Shown here in pieces: positions 28,246 to 37,488 of a stretch of DNA of 64,000 nucleotides. How positions within the stretch are numbered: position 1 is the first letter of the stretch; every line of letters starts with the position of its first letter. The notes under the pieces were generated by a model. That model had not been told where the DNA came from. It searched no databases and saw nothing but the letters and a program-made list of their open reading frames with translations. This stretch comes from Acidobacteriota bacterium. GTDB lineage: Bacteria > Acidobacteriota > Blastocatellia > Pyrinomonadales > Pyrinomonadaceae. The position numbers and the translations under genes were made by a program. The stretch covers positions 1 to 64,000 of the forward strand of contig JAFAVK010000066.1 in the NCBI GenBank assembly GCA_019242475.1, in the 5' to 3' direction.

Positions 28246-29532
28246 GAAACCAACGCAGAGCCCAGGCCGAACTTGCGCACCGAGCTGGTCGCGGGCGTGA
28301 CCACCTTCTTCACGATGGCGTACATCGTCGTCGTCAACCCTTCGATCCTCTCGACCGAGGGGACGGGGATGCCCTTCTCGGGCGTGCTGACGGCGACCGT
28401 CTTGGTCTGCTTCGTGATGACGCTCTTGATGGGCGTCTACGCGCGGCTGCCGTTCGCGGTCGCGCCCGGCATGGGGCTCAACGCGTTCTTCGCCTTCACC
28501 ATCATCATCGGGCGACGCGTACCGTGGCCGGTCGCGCTCGGCATCGTCTTCTGGGCGGGCGTGCTCTTTCTGCTCGTCTCGCTGACGCCCGTGCGCGAAT
28601 CGATTGCGCGCGCCATCCCGCGACATCTGCGCAGCGCGACCGCCGCCGGCATCGGCGTCTTCCTCACCTTCATCGGCCTGAAGAACGCGGGCTTCATCGC
28701 CGCCGACCCGGTCACTTTCGTGAGACTCGGCAGGCTCGATTACCCGGCGCTGCTCATGCTGCTGGGGCTCGCCGTCACAGTCCTTTTGATGAAGTGGAAG
28801 AGCCCCTTCGCCTTCCTCGCGGGCATCTGCGTCGTGACGCTCGCCGGGTGGGCGCTCGGGCTGTTGGCCGCGCCGCCGAGCCTCTTCAGCGCGCCCGACT
28901 TCCGCAGCGTCTTCTTCAAGCTCGACGTCCTCGGCGCGCTCCGGCTCTCGCTGCTCCCGGCCGTCGTCGCCATCCTCTTCACAGACCTCTTCGACTCCAT
29001 CTCGACCTTCATCGGCGTCTCGCAGGCGGCGGGGATGCTCGACGAGGAGGGGCAGCCGCGGCGCCTGCGGGAAGGTTTGATCGTGGACGCCTGGGCGACG
29101 CTGGGCGCGGGGCTGGCGGGGACTTCTTCGGGGACGGCCTACATCGAGTCGGTCGCGGGGATCAACACGGGCGGGCGGACGGGTTGGACTTCGGTCTTCA
29201 CGGCCTTGTGCTTCCTGCCCTGCCTCTTCGTCGCGCCGCTGGCGGGGATGGTGCCGCCCTACGCGACGGCCGCGGTGCTCGTCCTCGTCGGCGCCTTCAT
29301 GTTCAGCGGGGTGGCCGGGCTCGACTTCCGGCGCATCGAGGACGCGCTCCCCGCGTTCCTCACGATCATCCTCATCCCACTCACCTTCTCCATCACGCAG
29401 GGCATCCTCTGGGGATTCATCACGCACGCCGGCCTCTACACGCTGGCCGGGCGCACGCGCGAGGTCGGCCCCGTCATGTACGCGCTCGCGCTGGTCTCGG
29501 TGGGCCTGCTGTTGGTGGAAAGGTTCGCTTGA
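28243..29532 (+). CDS. NCS2-type adenine/guanine/hypoxanthine permease (AzgA-like)
   Basis: The 429-residue protein is a multi-pass purine permease of the AzgA branch of the NCS2/NAT superfamily. Marks are ELVAGVTTFFTMAYIVVVNP at the N-terminus, APGMGLNAFFAFT in TM3, GIGVFLTFIGLKNAG, ILFTDLFDSISTFIGVSQAAGMLD, TSSGTAYIESVAGINTGGRTG and PPYATAAVLVLVGAFMF. About twelve membrane segments fit the 7+7 inverted fold. It would import purine bases with protons. The start codon and the space where a ribosome site should be lie inside a palindromic repeat, so translation initiation is unusual. The EEP gene is divergent from it. Confidence 0.93.
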   Translation: METNAEPRPNLRTELVAGVTTFFTMAYIVVVNPSILSTEGTGMPFSGVLTATVLVCFVMTLLMGVYARLPFAVAPGMGLNAFFAFTIIIGRRVPWPVALGIVFWAGVLFLLVSLTPVRESIARAIPRHLRSATAAGIGVFLTFIGLKNAGFIAADPVTFVRLGRLDYPALLMLLGLAVTVLLMKWKSPFAFLAGICVVTLAGWALGLLAAPPSLFSAPDFRSVFFKLDVLGALRLSLLPAVVAILFTDLFDSISTFIGVSQAAGMLDEEGQPRRLREGLIVDAWATLGAGLAGTSSGTAYIESVAGINTGGRTGWTSVFTALCFLPCLFVAPLAGMVPPYATAAVLVLVGAFMFSGVAGLDFRRIEDALPAFLTIILIPLTFSITQGILWGFITHAGLYTLAGRTREVGPVMYALALVSVGLLLVERFA

Positions 29533-29547
29533 AGCGGCGGGCCGCGC

Positions 29548-30039
29548 TCACTCCTGCGGCAGCTTGAAGACGCGCGACAGCACGTCGAGGAGCGAGGTCG
29601 GCGTGTCGGGCTTCGACATCTCCGCGCGCAGCAGGCGCTTCTGCTCCGGCGTGAGCAAAGCCACCACGTCCCTGATGGTCTGGAGCCTGAGATTAGCCAC
29701 GCCCGCGAGCGAGTCGAGCAGTTGCTTCGTCGTCCTCTCGTCCTCGGCCGCGGCGGGCGCTTCCGCGAGTATGTTCTCGTCAAACGCCTTCGCGGCCTGC
29801 GCGCCGAGCAGCGCCAGCGGCGCGGCCTCCAGCTTGGCCTTCGCCAGTATCGAGCGGATGGCGCGCTTCTGCTCCTCGCTCAAAGGGTAAGCGGGCGCGT
29901 CCGTCGCCGCGGCGTTCTGCGGGGCGGCGGCGGGCTTGGCACTACGCGCGCGGCCCCGGGTCTGCGCCGACGCCTGCCCGGCCGCAACGGCGAGGCAGAG
30001 CGCGAAGAAGATGATTGTCGTCAGCCTGGCTCTCGTCAT
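29548..30039 (-). CDS. Small exported helical protein
   Basis: The 163-residue product has a clear signal peptide (LTTIIFFALCLAVAAGQASAQ) and a low-complexity Ala/Arg linker. A helical region with two LSEEQKRAIRSIL / LTPEQKRLLRAEM motifs resembles the LTxxQ-type repeats of Spy/CpxP periplasmic proteins, but the match is weak. A chaperone or metal-sensing role is only suggestive. It is convergent with the permease gene and bounded upstream by a GTAGGCAG-type repeat. Confidence 0.65.
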   Translation of the reverse strand: MTRARLTTIIFFALCLAVAAGQASAQTRGRARSAKPAAAPQNAAATDAPAYPLSEEQKRAIRSILAKAKLEAAPLALLGAQAAKAFDENILAEAPAAAEDERTTKQLLDSLAGVANLRLQTIRDVVALLTPEQKRLLRAEMSKPDTPTSLLDVLSRVFKLPQE

Positions 30040-30062
30040 CCGTCCTCCTGAATCGAAAGAAT

Positions 30063-30190
30063 AGTAGGCAGTAGGCAGATGGCAGCAGGCAGTACGCCCC
30101 GCGTTATGGCAGTTGAAGGTTAATCCGAGAGTTTCGACGGCGGCGTCTTCAACTGCCTACTGCCATCTGCCTACTGCCTGCTGCCTACTG
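30063..30190. repeat. Inverted repeat, GTAGGCAG type, copy 4
   Basis: A left arm (30063-30093) and a longer right arm (30151-30190, with an extra CTGCCTGCTGCCTACTG block) flank a 57-base loop holding a third partial block (GGCAGTTGAAGG). It lies between def and the exported-protein gene, ending at the def stop codon. Confidence 0.85.
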
Positions 30191-30682
30191 TCACCGCCAC
30201 CTCTTCACCTTCTGGAAGCGCTTTTTGACCATGTCGCGCCGGAGCGGCGAGAGGCGGTCGAGGAAGAGGAGGCCGTCGCAGTGGTCGGTCTCGTGGAGGA
30301 AGCAGCGGGCGGCCAGGCCCTCGGCCTCGCGCTCGAACCACTCGCCGCGAACGTCCTGCGCGCGGAGCCGCACGCGCGCGGCGCGCTTGAGGGGCGCGTG
30401 AATCTTCCCGACCGAGAGGCAGCCCTCTTCGCCCCCCTGCTCGCCCTCGGCCGACAGAATCTCCGGGTTGGCCGCGACGAGCTTGACCCCTTCGCAGTCC
30501 ATCACGAAGAGGCGCAGGCTCAGGCCGACCTGCGGCGCCGCCAGCCCCACGCCCTCCGCCGCGTACATCGTCTCGAACATGTCGGCGACGAGCCTTTCCA
30601 ACTCCGCGTCGAACTTCTCCACGGCGCCGCCCGCCTCTTTCAGCACGCGCTCGGGGAACTCCGTGATCTCCATCAAGGCCAT
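30191..30682 (-). CDS. def: Peptide deformylase
   Basis: Def removes the formyl group from the initiator Met of new proteins. The 163-residue length is standard and all three motifs are present: GVGLAAPQVG (motif I, about residue 44), EEGCLSV with the metal Cys (motif II, about 85) and HETDHCDG with HExxH (motif III, about 130). The protein is cytoplasmic. The fmt gene that usually follows is not here: 5' and 3' neighbours are a HEAT-repeat gene and a small exported protein, separated by repeats on both sides. Confidence 0.95.
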   Translation of the reverse strand: MALMEITEFPERVLKEAGGAVEKFDAELERLVADMFETMYAAEGVGLAAPQVGLSLRLFVMDCEGVKLVAANPEILSAEGEQGGEEGCLSVGKIHAPLKRAARVRLRAQDVRGEWFEREAEGLAARCFLHETDHCDGLLFLDRLSPLRRDMVKKRFQKVKRWR

Positions 30683-30725
30683 GCGGGGAGTTTAAAGGAT
30701 GAGAGCGGAAGGATGAAGGCGGAAG

Positions 30726-30818
30726 GACGGGGAGACGGGGTGAGGGGGCGACGGGGTGACAGAAGCGATGTGTTAATCGCCACCTCTCCCCGTCGCCCCC
30801 TCACCCCGTCTCCCCGTC
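30726..30818. repeat. Inverted repeat, GACGGGGAGA type
   Basis: Perfect 31-bp arms (30726-30756, 30788-30818) of GACGGGGAGACGGGGTGAGG-type units with a 31-base loop lie between def and the HEAT-repeat gene. The unit sequence recurs in the hairpin at 50190-50267 and inside the fusion gene. Confidence 0.9.
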
Positions 30819-30823
30819 ACGGC

Positions 30824-32005
30824 TCACTTCGCCAGCACGCTCTTCAAAAACTCGACCGCTGCGGGGTCGCCGGTGCGGCCGAGGAGGACGAAGGCGAGCT
30901 TGCGTATCTCGGGCTTGGCGTGGGTGCGTGCGATGTTGATGAGGAGCGGGACGGACTCTGAGACGGGGCGCTTGGCGATGGCGGAGACGGCCTGCTTCTG
31001 GAGTTCCGTGTCGGCGTCGTTGCTCGTCGCCGTCTGTTTGAGGGCGGAGATCGCCTGCTCGCCCGCGATCTCGCCGAGGCGCGCGACGGCCGCCTTGCGG
31101 AACTCGGTATCCGAGTCCTGCTGGGCCACGCGGATGAGGAACGCGGCGGCCGCCGGCCGGTCGTCGTTGCGCGCGATCTGCGTGAGCGCGGCGCGCCGCA
31201 GCTCGCGGTTCGACTGCGAGTTGTAGAGCGACTGCATCAGCGCGAGCGCCTGCGCGTCGCGCGCGCGGCCGTAGGCGGCGACGGCCGCCCGCCGCACGTC
31301 CTGCGACTCGCGCTCGTCGCGGGCGAGCTGCGCGAGGTACTCGCGCACTTCGGCGGCGACGGGCGGGAAGCCCAGGCCGCGCACGGCCCGCGCCCGCACC
31401 TGCTCGTCCGCGGACGTGCGCGCGACGTGCATCAGCGTCTCGGGCACGCGCCGGTCGTCGTGCAGGGAGACGGCCCACACGGCCTCGCTCTGCGGCGAGT
31501 CGGAGCGGTCGAGCGTCGGCGTCTCGGCGACCCCGCGCAGGAAGTTGAGGCTCTCCTCGTTGGGCGCGCGCCCCAGCCAGTAGACGGGGTAGCCCGCGTA
31601 CTCGTGCCGGCGCGCGAGGTTGAAGATGTCGATGCGCTCGACGCGGCCCGAAGAGTCGCGCAGCGCGAAGATGCCGAGGCTGCGCGTCTCGAGGCCGGGG
31701 TAGTTCGAGATTGAAACGCCGTCGCCGACGAAGTAGGTGCCGCCGTCGCCCACGTCCCACGTGCCGCGGATGGAGAAGCGGCCGTCGTCGCTCACGTAGT
31801 CCACGTCCACGGCGACGCCCGGGCGCACGTCGAAGGAGTAGGCCGTCCAGTAGCGCGTCTGCCGCGCCGCGGCGGCCTGCGCGGCGGCGGCCTCGGCCCG
31901 GGCCTGGAGCGTCGCGCCCTGCACGGGCATGAAGCCCTGCTCCTGCTGCGCGGCGGCCGAGGCCGGCGCGAACGCGAGAAGGATGAAAGTTAAAAGTGCG
32001 AGCAT
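30824..32005 (-). CDS. Exported HEAT-repeat protein
   Basis: The 393-residue protein has a signal peptide (MLALLTFILLAFAPASAAAQQ), an Ala/Gln-rich segment and a beta region (SFDVRPGVAVDVDYVSDDGRF). From about residue 150 follow six or more HEAT repeats (for example REYLAQLARDERESQDVRRA, AVARLGEIAGEQAISALKQT, LAFVLLGRTGDPAAVEFLKS). Such solenoids bind other proteins. ATG 32005 has AGGAG seven bases upstream; the longer frame adds a charged leader. It is the last gene of a minus-strand run with a sigma/anti-sigma pair and a second HEAT protein. Confidence 0.82.
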   Translation of the reverse strand: MLALLTFILLAFAPASAAAQQEQGFMPVQGATLQARAEAAAAQAAAARQTRYWTAYSFDVRPGVAVDVDYVSDDGRFSIRGTWDVGDGGTYFVGDGVSISNYPGLETRSLGIFALRDSSGRVERIDIFNLARRHEYAGYPVYWLGRAPNEESLNFLRGVAETPTLDRSDSPQSEAVWAVSLHDDRRVPETLMHVARTSADEQVRARAVRGLGFPPVAAEVREYLAQLARDERESQDVRRAAVAAYGRARDAQALALMQSLYNSQSNRELRRAALTQIARNDDRPAAAAFLIRVAQQDSDTEFRKAAVARLGEIAGEQAISALKQTATSNDADTELQKQAVSAIAKRPVSESVPLLINIARTHAKPEIRKLAFVLLGRTGDPAAVEFLKSVLAK

Positions 32006-32126
32006 CGGAAAACTCCTGCGGACTTTTGAGAACACCTGTCCCGACCTTCTCACGAAGAAGGTTGAAGAGTGCGGGCGCTGTCGCCTGTCTAAAGAACCTT
32101 TGGGAAGTTGTTCGCGGAGCCCCGTC

Positions 32127-32251
32127 GGGGCGGGATGTTTAGAGACCGGGATTCCCTTTTCAGCCCCCAGGCCCCGCGGGAGCGGGAGTCCAGGTCGCTC
32201 CTGCGGAGCTTGAGAGCGTTCAGGCGACCGAGGCTATAAACATCCCGCCCC
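32127..32251. repeat. Inverted repeat around GGGGCGGGATGTTTA
   Basis: Perfect 15-bp arms (32127-32141, 32237-32251) enclose about 95 bases with further short GC-rich inverted segments, and similar GGAGCC/GGCTCC flanks extend outside. It occupies the junction between the two HEAT-repeat genes. Confidence 0.75.
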
Positions 32252-32271
32252 TCCGGAGCCGGGGGCACGTG

Positions 32272-33597
32272 CTACTTCAGCATGTCTTCGAGGAACTTCA
32301 TGACGCCGGGGTCTTTGCTGCGGCTGAGGTAGCTGATGGCGGCCTTGCGGCGGTCGAGCGGCTCGGCCGAGTTGCGCACGACCTGCTCCAGCTTCTGGTA
32401 TGCGCGCTGGTTCTGGTACTGGCCGACGGCCTGGAGCAGGTGATCCTTGAGGTCGTTGTCGCGCTCCGAGTCGTAGAGCGAGAGGAGCACGTCCAGGTCC
32501 TGCTCGTCGCCGCGGTTCGGGATGGCGTGGATGGCCTGCGCGCGCAGCTGCACGTCCGAGGCCGAGCGCGCGATCTCGATCAGCTTGTTGAGAGCGCGCG
32601 GGTCTTTGCGCATCCCGAGCCCGGCGACGACGTACTTCTTCGTCTGCACGTCGGGCACGGCGTCGTAGAGGCGGAGCAGCTCGTCCACGACGTTCTCGCC
32701 GCGGCGGCGCGAGAGCAGCTCGATGGCGTGCGTGCGCGCCCGGGGGTTCTGGCCGCGCGTGGCGATCTCGCCGAGGATGGTGACGGCGCGCGGGTTGTCG
32801 TGCGAGAGGAGCGCGTGGATGGCCGAGTCGGTCGGGCTGATGTCGGCGTAGGTCGGCCCCATCGCGATCTCGCGCAGCACGTCGAGGGCGCGCTCGTCGT
32901 TCGTGCTCCCGAGGGCGCTGATGGCGCGCATGCGGAGCTTCTCGTCCGGCTCGGTGCGCGACATCTGGATGAGCGCGGGCACGGCCTCGGTGCCGCCGTA
33001 GCGGCCGAGCAGGATGATGGCCGCCTCCTTGAGCGGGGCGGGGTTGTTCGCGCGCAGCACCTCGGCCACGCGGGCCGAGCAGCCGACGCGGTCGTTCTCG
33101 CAGAGCGTCTTGAGCGCGATGATCTTCAACTCGACGTTGGCGTCCTTCTCGTCCACGTCGGCGGCGGGCTTGCCCAGCTTCGACAGGACTTCGAGGCGCA
33201 GGGCGTTGGCGTCGCGCGTCCACTGGGAGTTCGGGTAGTTCGCGAGCAGGCGCTTGAGCGTCGTCTCGGCCGCGGCGGGGTCGCCCTGCCGGTTGTGCGC
33301 GTAGGCGAGCCAGAAGAGCGCGGCGTCCACGTTCTTGTCCTTCGGGTACTGCGCGACGAAGCGGTCGAAGGCCGTGGCCGCCTGCTCCCACTGCTGCGCG
33401 TCCACGAGGCTCTGGCCCTGCCGGAAGGCGCGCACGGCCGCGTCGTTGTCGGACTGGACGAACCGGTGGAGCAGTTCCTTGGGCTGCGCGCTGGCGGGCG
33501 CGGCGCCGGCGGCCAGCAGGAGGCCGGCGAGGGCCAGGGCGGCGGCCAGGAGGCGCGAGCCCGCGTCCCGCCGGTGAATGATGTTGGGGTGAATCAT
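32272..33597 (-). CDS. Exported TPR/HEAT-repeat protein
   Basis: The 441-residue protein has a signal peptide (about residues 15-38) and a TPR pair (DNDAAVRAFRQGQSLVDAQQ, AATAFDRFVAQYPKDKNVD, then AETTLKRLLANYPNSQ) as in YbgF/BamD-type proteins. A HEAT-repeat solenoid from residue 140 to the end has about nine repeats (PALIQMSRTEPDEKLRMRA, LNKLIEIARSASDVQLRAQA and similar). The structure suggests a periplasmic scaffold. It lies 62 bp after the anti-sigma gene and 266 bp before a second HEAT gene, so both may be outputs of the adjacent sigma factor. Confidence 0.82.
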   Translation of the reverse strand: MIHPNIIHRRDAGSRLLAAALALAGLLLAAGAAPASAQPKELLHRFVQSDNDAAVRAFRQGQSLVDAQQWEQAATAFDRFVAQYPKDKNVDAALFWLAYAHNRQGDPAAAETTLKRLLANYPNSQWTRDANALRLEVLSKLGKPAADVDEKDANVELKIIALKTLCENDRVGCSARVAEVLRANNPAPLKEAAIILLGRYGGTEAVPALIQMSRTEPDEKLRMRAISALGSTNDERALDVLREIAMGPTYADISPTDSAIHALLSHDNPRAVTILGEIATRGQNPRARTHAIELLSRRRGENVVDELLRLYDAVPDVQTKKYVVAGLGMRKDPRALNKLIEIARSASDVQLRAQAIHAIPNRGDEQDLDVLLSLYDSERDNDLKDHLLQAVGQYQNQRAYQKLEQVVRNSAEPLDRRKAAISYLSRSKDPGVMKFLEDMLK

Positions 33598-33659
33598 GGC
33601 TTTTAGTCTTCCTTATTTTTTATGAATTGAATGAGCCGGCCGCACGCCCGCGTCCCCTC

Positions 33660-34775
33660 CTAGTAAACTTCGAGCGCGGCGACGATCTCGTTACTCCTCA
33701 CGCGCTCGCGGATCGAGCGCACCTCTTCGCGGGAGGGCTTGTCGCCCATGTTCGCGATGTCGAGCAGGAAGGGCTCGATGCGGTCGAGCACCTGCTTGGA
33801 CTCCTTGTCGCCCTTGACCTCGGCCTCCAGTTGGAGCGTGGCGTTCTCGGCGAGGAGCTTGCGGGAAAGGTCTTTCTCGTAGGCGATGTCGGTGTCGCCG
33901 GCCTCGGACGCGCGCGAGTTCTTGATGGAGCGCAGGAGCATCTGGGCGCGCTCGACGTGGCGCGCCACGCCCTTCTCGTCGGGGTCGAGCGGCCGCGCGT
34001 TCGACGCGACCACGTCGCCCGCGGGGGCCGAGGCGTTCACGAAGAGCGCCGCCGTGTCGTCAACGGGCGGGTGCTCCTGCCTGAACCTGACGATGCCGTC
34101 GTCCTTCGAAGGGGCGGGCGGACTGTTCAGCAGCTCGTCAACCCTGATGCCCGCGCCGGCCTCACGCCGCGCCGGATTCTCGCCGCGCGCCAGCTCGACC
34201 CCGCGCCCGCCCGCGCCCGTTTCGGAAGCGGCGGGAAAGTTTTCGACCTCGCCCGGGACGAAGGGGTTCACGCGCTTCGGGTTTTCAACTTCGCCACCGA
34301 GCTCACGGGCCGTCGGGCTCGCGGCGGGCGGGGCCGGGGTGTTCTGAAGGGCCACTTCCGACGCCGGGGCGTTGGGCCGCGCTCTGCGTGTGAGGTAGAG
34401 CGTCCCGGCCGCGGCGGCGACGACGAGCAGCGCGAGCGAGGAGGCGAGCGCGGGGCGGAGGGCCAGCGCTCCGAGCGCCGCGGCGAAACCCGCGCGCGCG
34501 CGGCTCAGAAAGGGCCGGCCCGCGGCCGGGCTCTCGGGCGAGGGGGGCGTGCGCGCGATCTCGGCGCTGACGCGCGCCCAGAGGTCGGGGGTGACTTCGA
34601 GCCCGCCGCGGTCGTAGCGCGCGTAAATCTCCTGCTCGAAGGAGAGGGCGTCGAGCGCCGCGGCACAAGTCTCGCAGGCCGAAAGGTGCGCGCCGAGCTG
34701 CTCGCCGGTCTGGCCCGTGACCTCGCCGTCGAAATACTCTTCGATTAACGGGAGGCAATCTTCACATCTCATCAC
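33660..34775 (-). CDS. Anti-sigma factor with zinc-finger (zf-HC2) N-terminus
   Basis: The 371-residue protein starts with a zinc-binding anti-sigma domain ([16 protein letters not shown], then [12 protein letters not shown]: the HxxxCxxC motif). One TM helix lies near residues 110-128 ([17 protein letters not shown]). A long Pro/Ala/Glu-rich extracytoplasmic linker ends in a helical acidic C-terminal domain from about residue 260. It should hold the ECF sigma factor at the membrane; its start overlaps the sigma stop (ATGA). The long outer domain is a probable sensor. Start and stop are well defined. Confidence 0.88.
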   Translation of the reverse strand: MMRCEDCLPLIEEYFDGEVTGQTGEQLGAHLSACETCAAALDALSFEQEIYARYDRGGLEVTPDLWARVSAEIARTPPSPESPAAGRPFLSRARAGFAAALGALALRPALASSLALLVVAAAAGTLYLTRRARPNAPASEVALQNTPAPPAASPTARELGGEVENPKRVNPFVPGEVENFPAASETGAGGRGVELARGENPARREAGAGIRVDELLNSPPAPSKDDGIVRFRQEHPPVDDTAALFVNASAPAGDVVASNARPLDPDEKGVARHVERAQMLLRSIKNSRASEAGDTDIAYEKDLSRKLLAENATLQLEAEVKGDKESKQVLDRIEPFLLDIANMGDKPSREEVRSIRERVRSNEIVAALEVY

Positions 34776-35401
34776 TGCTCACCCCCAAGGTACGGGCCGA
34801 TGCGCCTGCGCATCTCGGCGCGCGCGCGGTGCAAATCTGTCTTGAGCTTGCCGACGGAGAAGCCCGTGATCTCCGCGATCTCCTCGTAGCTGCGCTGCTG
34901 TAGAACTTTCAAAGTGAAGACCGTCCGCTTGTCCTCGTCCAACTTCAGCAGGGCGGCCTGGATGACGCCGCTCAACTCTTTATCGAGTAGAGCGCCGGAG
35001 GGCGTCCGCCCCTCGTCGCGCAACTCGAACGCGGGCTCGGCGTCCAGCTCGACGTTCCCCTCGTTGCGGCGGCGCGAGCGCAGCTGCTCGCGCGCGCAGT
35101 TCTTGGCGATGGCGAAGAGCCAGGTCGAGAGCTTCGTCTCCTCGCGCAGCCCGGCGAGCCCGCGGTAGGCGCGCACGAACGTCTCCTGCGCGAGGTCTTC
35201 GGCCAGGGCGCGGTCGCCGACCATGTCGAAGATGAAGCTGAGCACGGGGCGCGAGTAGCGGTCGAAGATTAGGCGGAAAGCCTCCTCGTCGCCGGCACGG
35301 ACGCGCGTCACCAGTTCCTCCGTGCTGTTCATCAAGGCCCCAGCGTGCGCGCCCGGCTGCCCTAGCTCTAAACTCATTGTGTTGACTGCCAGCCGCTTCA
35401 T
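34772..35401 (-). CDS. ECF-type RNA polymerase sigma factor
   Basis: Region 2 ([54 protein letters not shown]) and region 4 ([18 protein letters not shown], then [24 protein letters not shown]) are complete. It overlaps the anti-sigma gene by 4 bp, the usual sigma/anti-sigma coupling. The start is uncertain: ATGs at 35401, 35377 and 35332 are in frame and none has a strong ribosome site; the domain itself begins just after 35332. It probably controls its own operon including the HEAT proteins downstream, but no matching promoter pair was verified. Confidence 0.9.
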   Translation of the reverse strand: MKRLAVNTMSLELGQPGAHAGALMNSTEELVTRVRAGDEEAFRLIFDRYSRPVLSFIFDMVGDRALAEDLAQETFVRAYRGLAGLREETKLSTWLFAIAKNCAREQLRSRRRNEGNVELDAEPAFELRDEGRTPSGALLDKELSGVIQAALLKLDEDKRTVFTLKVLQQRSYEEIAEITGFSVGKLKTDLHRARAEMRRRIGPYLGGEQ

Positions 35402-35489
35402 GTCTAACACCGACAGTTAGTGGCAGACCCGCGGGGAAGGTTTCAGAAAAAACGTCGGGTGTCGGAAGGGGGGCGAAAAGCGAGGATAA

Positions 35490-35825
35490 TCAGGGAAACT
35501 CAGACCGAATGCGCCCGCCGCCGTTGCGCTCGACCCATAAATTGTACTTGAGCTGGAGGTCTTGGAGGGCAGCCCTGAGCCGCTCGCGCTCCCCCTCGTC
35601 GCGGCAGGCTTCGAGGCGCGCGGCCGCCTCGTTCAGCTCCTTGATCAAGGCCGCCTCCTGGGGCAGCACGCCCGCGTTCTTCAGCACCGCGTAGCCGGCC
35701 CGCAGCTCCTCTGGCGTGTTGAAATAGGCGTCGAGGTTGACGGGGCGGCCCGCGCCTTCGAGGTCGTCGAACTCGCCCGCCTCCTGCGCCTCGCGTATCT
35801 TCTGCTCCACCAGTTTGTCGAACAT
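35490..35825 (-). CDS. DUF1992 (DnaJ-homologue subfamily C28-type) domain protein
   Basis: The 111-residue protein consists of one DUF1992 domain: LVEQKIREAQEAGEFDDLEG, GRPVNLDAYFNTPEELRAGY, AVLKNAGVLP and a helical tail with a C-terminal NLWVERNGGG. The domain also occurs in the eukaryotic DNAJC28 protein, but bacterial copies have no J domain and no known activity. It is cytoplasmic and lies 27 bp after the MATE exporter gene on the same strand. Confidence 0.85.
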   Translation of the reverse strand: MFDKLVEQKIREAQEAGEFDDLEGAGRPVNLDAYFNTPEELRAGYAVLKNAGVLPQEAALIKELNEAAARLEACRDEGERERLRAALQDLQLKYNLWVERNGGGRIRSEFP

Positions 35826-35852
35826 TCCAGTCCCGAACTCCTTCGTCGTATT

Positions 35853-37298
35853 TTAAACCCGCTTCGTCTTCCAGCGCCCCCGGCGGAAGAAGTACGCGCT
35901 CACCACCGCGAGCGTCGAGAAGGCGACGGCCGCCGCGACGAAGACGCCGCGCGGCCCCATCCCGAACTTGAAGGCCAGCAGCCACGCCAAAGGAATCTCC
36001 CACAGCCAGAAGACGAAGACGTTGATGACGGTCGGCGTGCGCGTGTCGCCCGCGCCGTTGAAGCTCTGCGTCAGAACCATCCCGTAGGCGTAGAAGAGGA
36101 AGCCGCTGGAGATGATGCGCAGGCAGGAGACGCCGTAGGCGTGCACCTCCTCCCCGGCGGCCGCGTGCGTGAAGACGCCGACGATTGCGTCGGCGAAGAC
36201 GAAGAACAGCAGGCCGACGCAGCCGAGGAAGATCATGTTGAAGAAGCCCGCGCGCCACACGGCCTTCTCCGCGCGCTCCGGCTTCCCCGCCCCGAGCGAC
36301 TGGCCGACGAGCGTCGCCGCCGCGTTCGACATCCCCCACGAAGGCAGCAGCGCGAACATGATGATGCGCATCCCGATGATGTTGCCGGCGACGGCCGCGC
36401 TCCCGAAGCTGGCGACGATGATGTTGAGGACGATCCAGCTCGCCATCCCGACGAAGACCTGGAAGGTCGCCGTCCCCGACAGGCTGACGATCCGCCGGAT
36501 GAGCAACGCGTCCGGGCGGAAGTGGCGGGCCGTGACGTGGATGCGCCCGCTCCCGCGCCAGAGTTTCGAAAAGGCGTAGAGCGCGCCCGTCCCGCGCCCG
36601 ATGCTCGTCGCCACGGCCGCGCCCGTCACGCCCAGCTCGGGGAACGGCCCGAGCCCGAAGATGAGGCACGGCCCCAGCGCGATGTTGATGGCGTTGGCGA
36701 GCCACAGCACCCTCATCGCCACGGCCGCGTCGCCCGCCCCGCGGAAGGTGCCGTTGATGAGGAAGAGCATCATCACCGACACGTTGGCCCCGAGCATCAC
36801 GCGCGTGAAGTTGCTCCCGCCCGCGACGACCGGGGCTTCGGCCCCCATCCACCCGAGCAGGCGCGGCGCGAGGGCGACGCCGAGCGCGCCGAGCACGAGC
36901 GAGACCAGGAGGCCGAGCAGGATGGTCTGACCCGCCGTGCGGGCCGCGCCCTCCGGGTCGCGCTCGCCCGTGCGGCGCGCCACCATCGCCGTCGCGCCGA
37001 TGCTCAGCCCGATGCCGAGCGTGTAGACGAGCACCATCATCGACTCGGTCAGGCCGACCGCCGCGACGGCCTCCTTCCCCAGTCGGCCGACGAAGTACAC
37101 GTCGCACACGACGAAGAGGCTCTCCATCAGCATCTCCAAGACCATCGGGACGGAGAGCAGGAGGATGGCGCGGCCGATTGAGCCTTCGGTGTAGTCGTAC
37201 GTGGGGCGCGCGCCGCGCACGGCCTCGCGCACGGCGGCGAAGAGCCCGGGCTCTTTCTGTCCGGGGGCGTGTCGGAGAACTTCCGTCGAGTCAGGCAT
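35853..37298 (-). CDS. MATE family multidrug/sodium exporter
   Basis: The 481-residue protein has twelve membrane segments and MATE family marks: RAILLLSVPMVLEMLMESLF in TM1, DVYFVGRLGKEAVAAVGL after it, FNGAGDTRTPTVINVFVFWL near residue 400 and matching TM7 symmetry (VSLSGTATFQVFVGMASWIV). Such proteins export cationic drugs or metabolites using sodium or protons. ATG 37298 was chosen because the frame further upstream to 37502 runs across the intergenic space and into the msrA start region. No regulator is adjacent. Confidence 0.88.
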   Translation of the reverse strand: MPDSTEVLRHAPGQKEPGLFAAVREAVRGARPTYDYTEGSIGRAILLLSVPMVLEMLMESLFVVCDVYFVGRLGKEAVAAVGLTESMMVLVYTLGIGLSIGATAMVARRTGERDPEGAARTAGQTILLGLLVSLVLGALGVALAPRLLGWMGAEAPVVAGGSNFTRVMLGANVSVMMLFLINGTFRGAGDAAVAMRVLWLANAINIALGPCLIFGLGPFPELGVTGAAVATSIGRGTGALYAFSKLWRGSGRIHVTARHFRPDALLIRRIVSLSGTATFQVFVGMASWIVLNIIVASFGSAAVAGNIIGMRIIMFALLPSWGMSNAAATLVGQSLGAGKPERAEKAVWRAGFFNMIFLGCVGLLFFVFADAIVGVFTHAAAGEEVHAYGVSCLRIISSGFLFYAYGMVLTQSFNGAGDTRTPTVINVFVFWLWEIPLAWLLAFKFGMGPRGVFVAAAVAFSTLAVVSAYFFRRGRWKTKRV

Positions 37299-37425
37299 CG
37301 GCGTCCGGCGTCTTTCTTCGGGAGCGAAGGAAAGGTTGCGAATGGTCGGCGGCTTGAGTCTTGCAACTCGCCACGGGCGAACTGACGAATCACCCTTTAT
37401 ACGACAAAAACCGGCCGCGCGGCCG

Positions 37426-37454
37426 AGTTTATTTTCACGCCCGCGGGTTATACT
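37426..37454 (+). promoter_or_regulatory. Candidate promoter of msrA
   Basis: TATACT at 37449-37454 is a good -10 box 35 bases before the msrA start. The -35 region (AGTTTA, 37426-37431) is weak. The surrounding DNA is AT-rich relative to the genes on either side. Confidence 0.35.
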
Positions 37455-37488
37455 AAGGTGAATTTGAAACTCGCGGTGAGGGTCTGGA

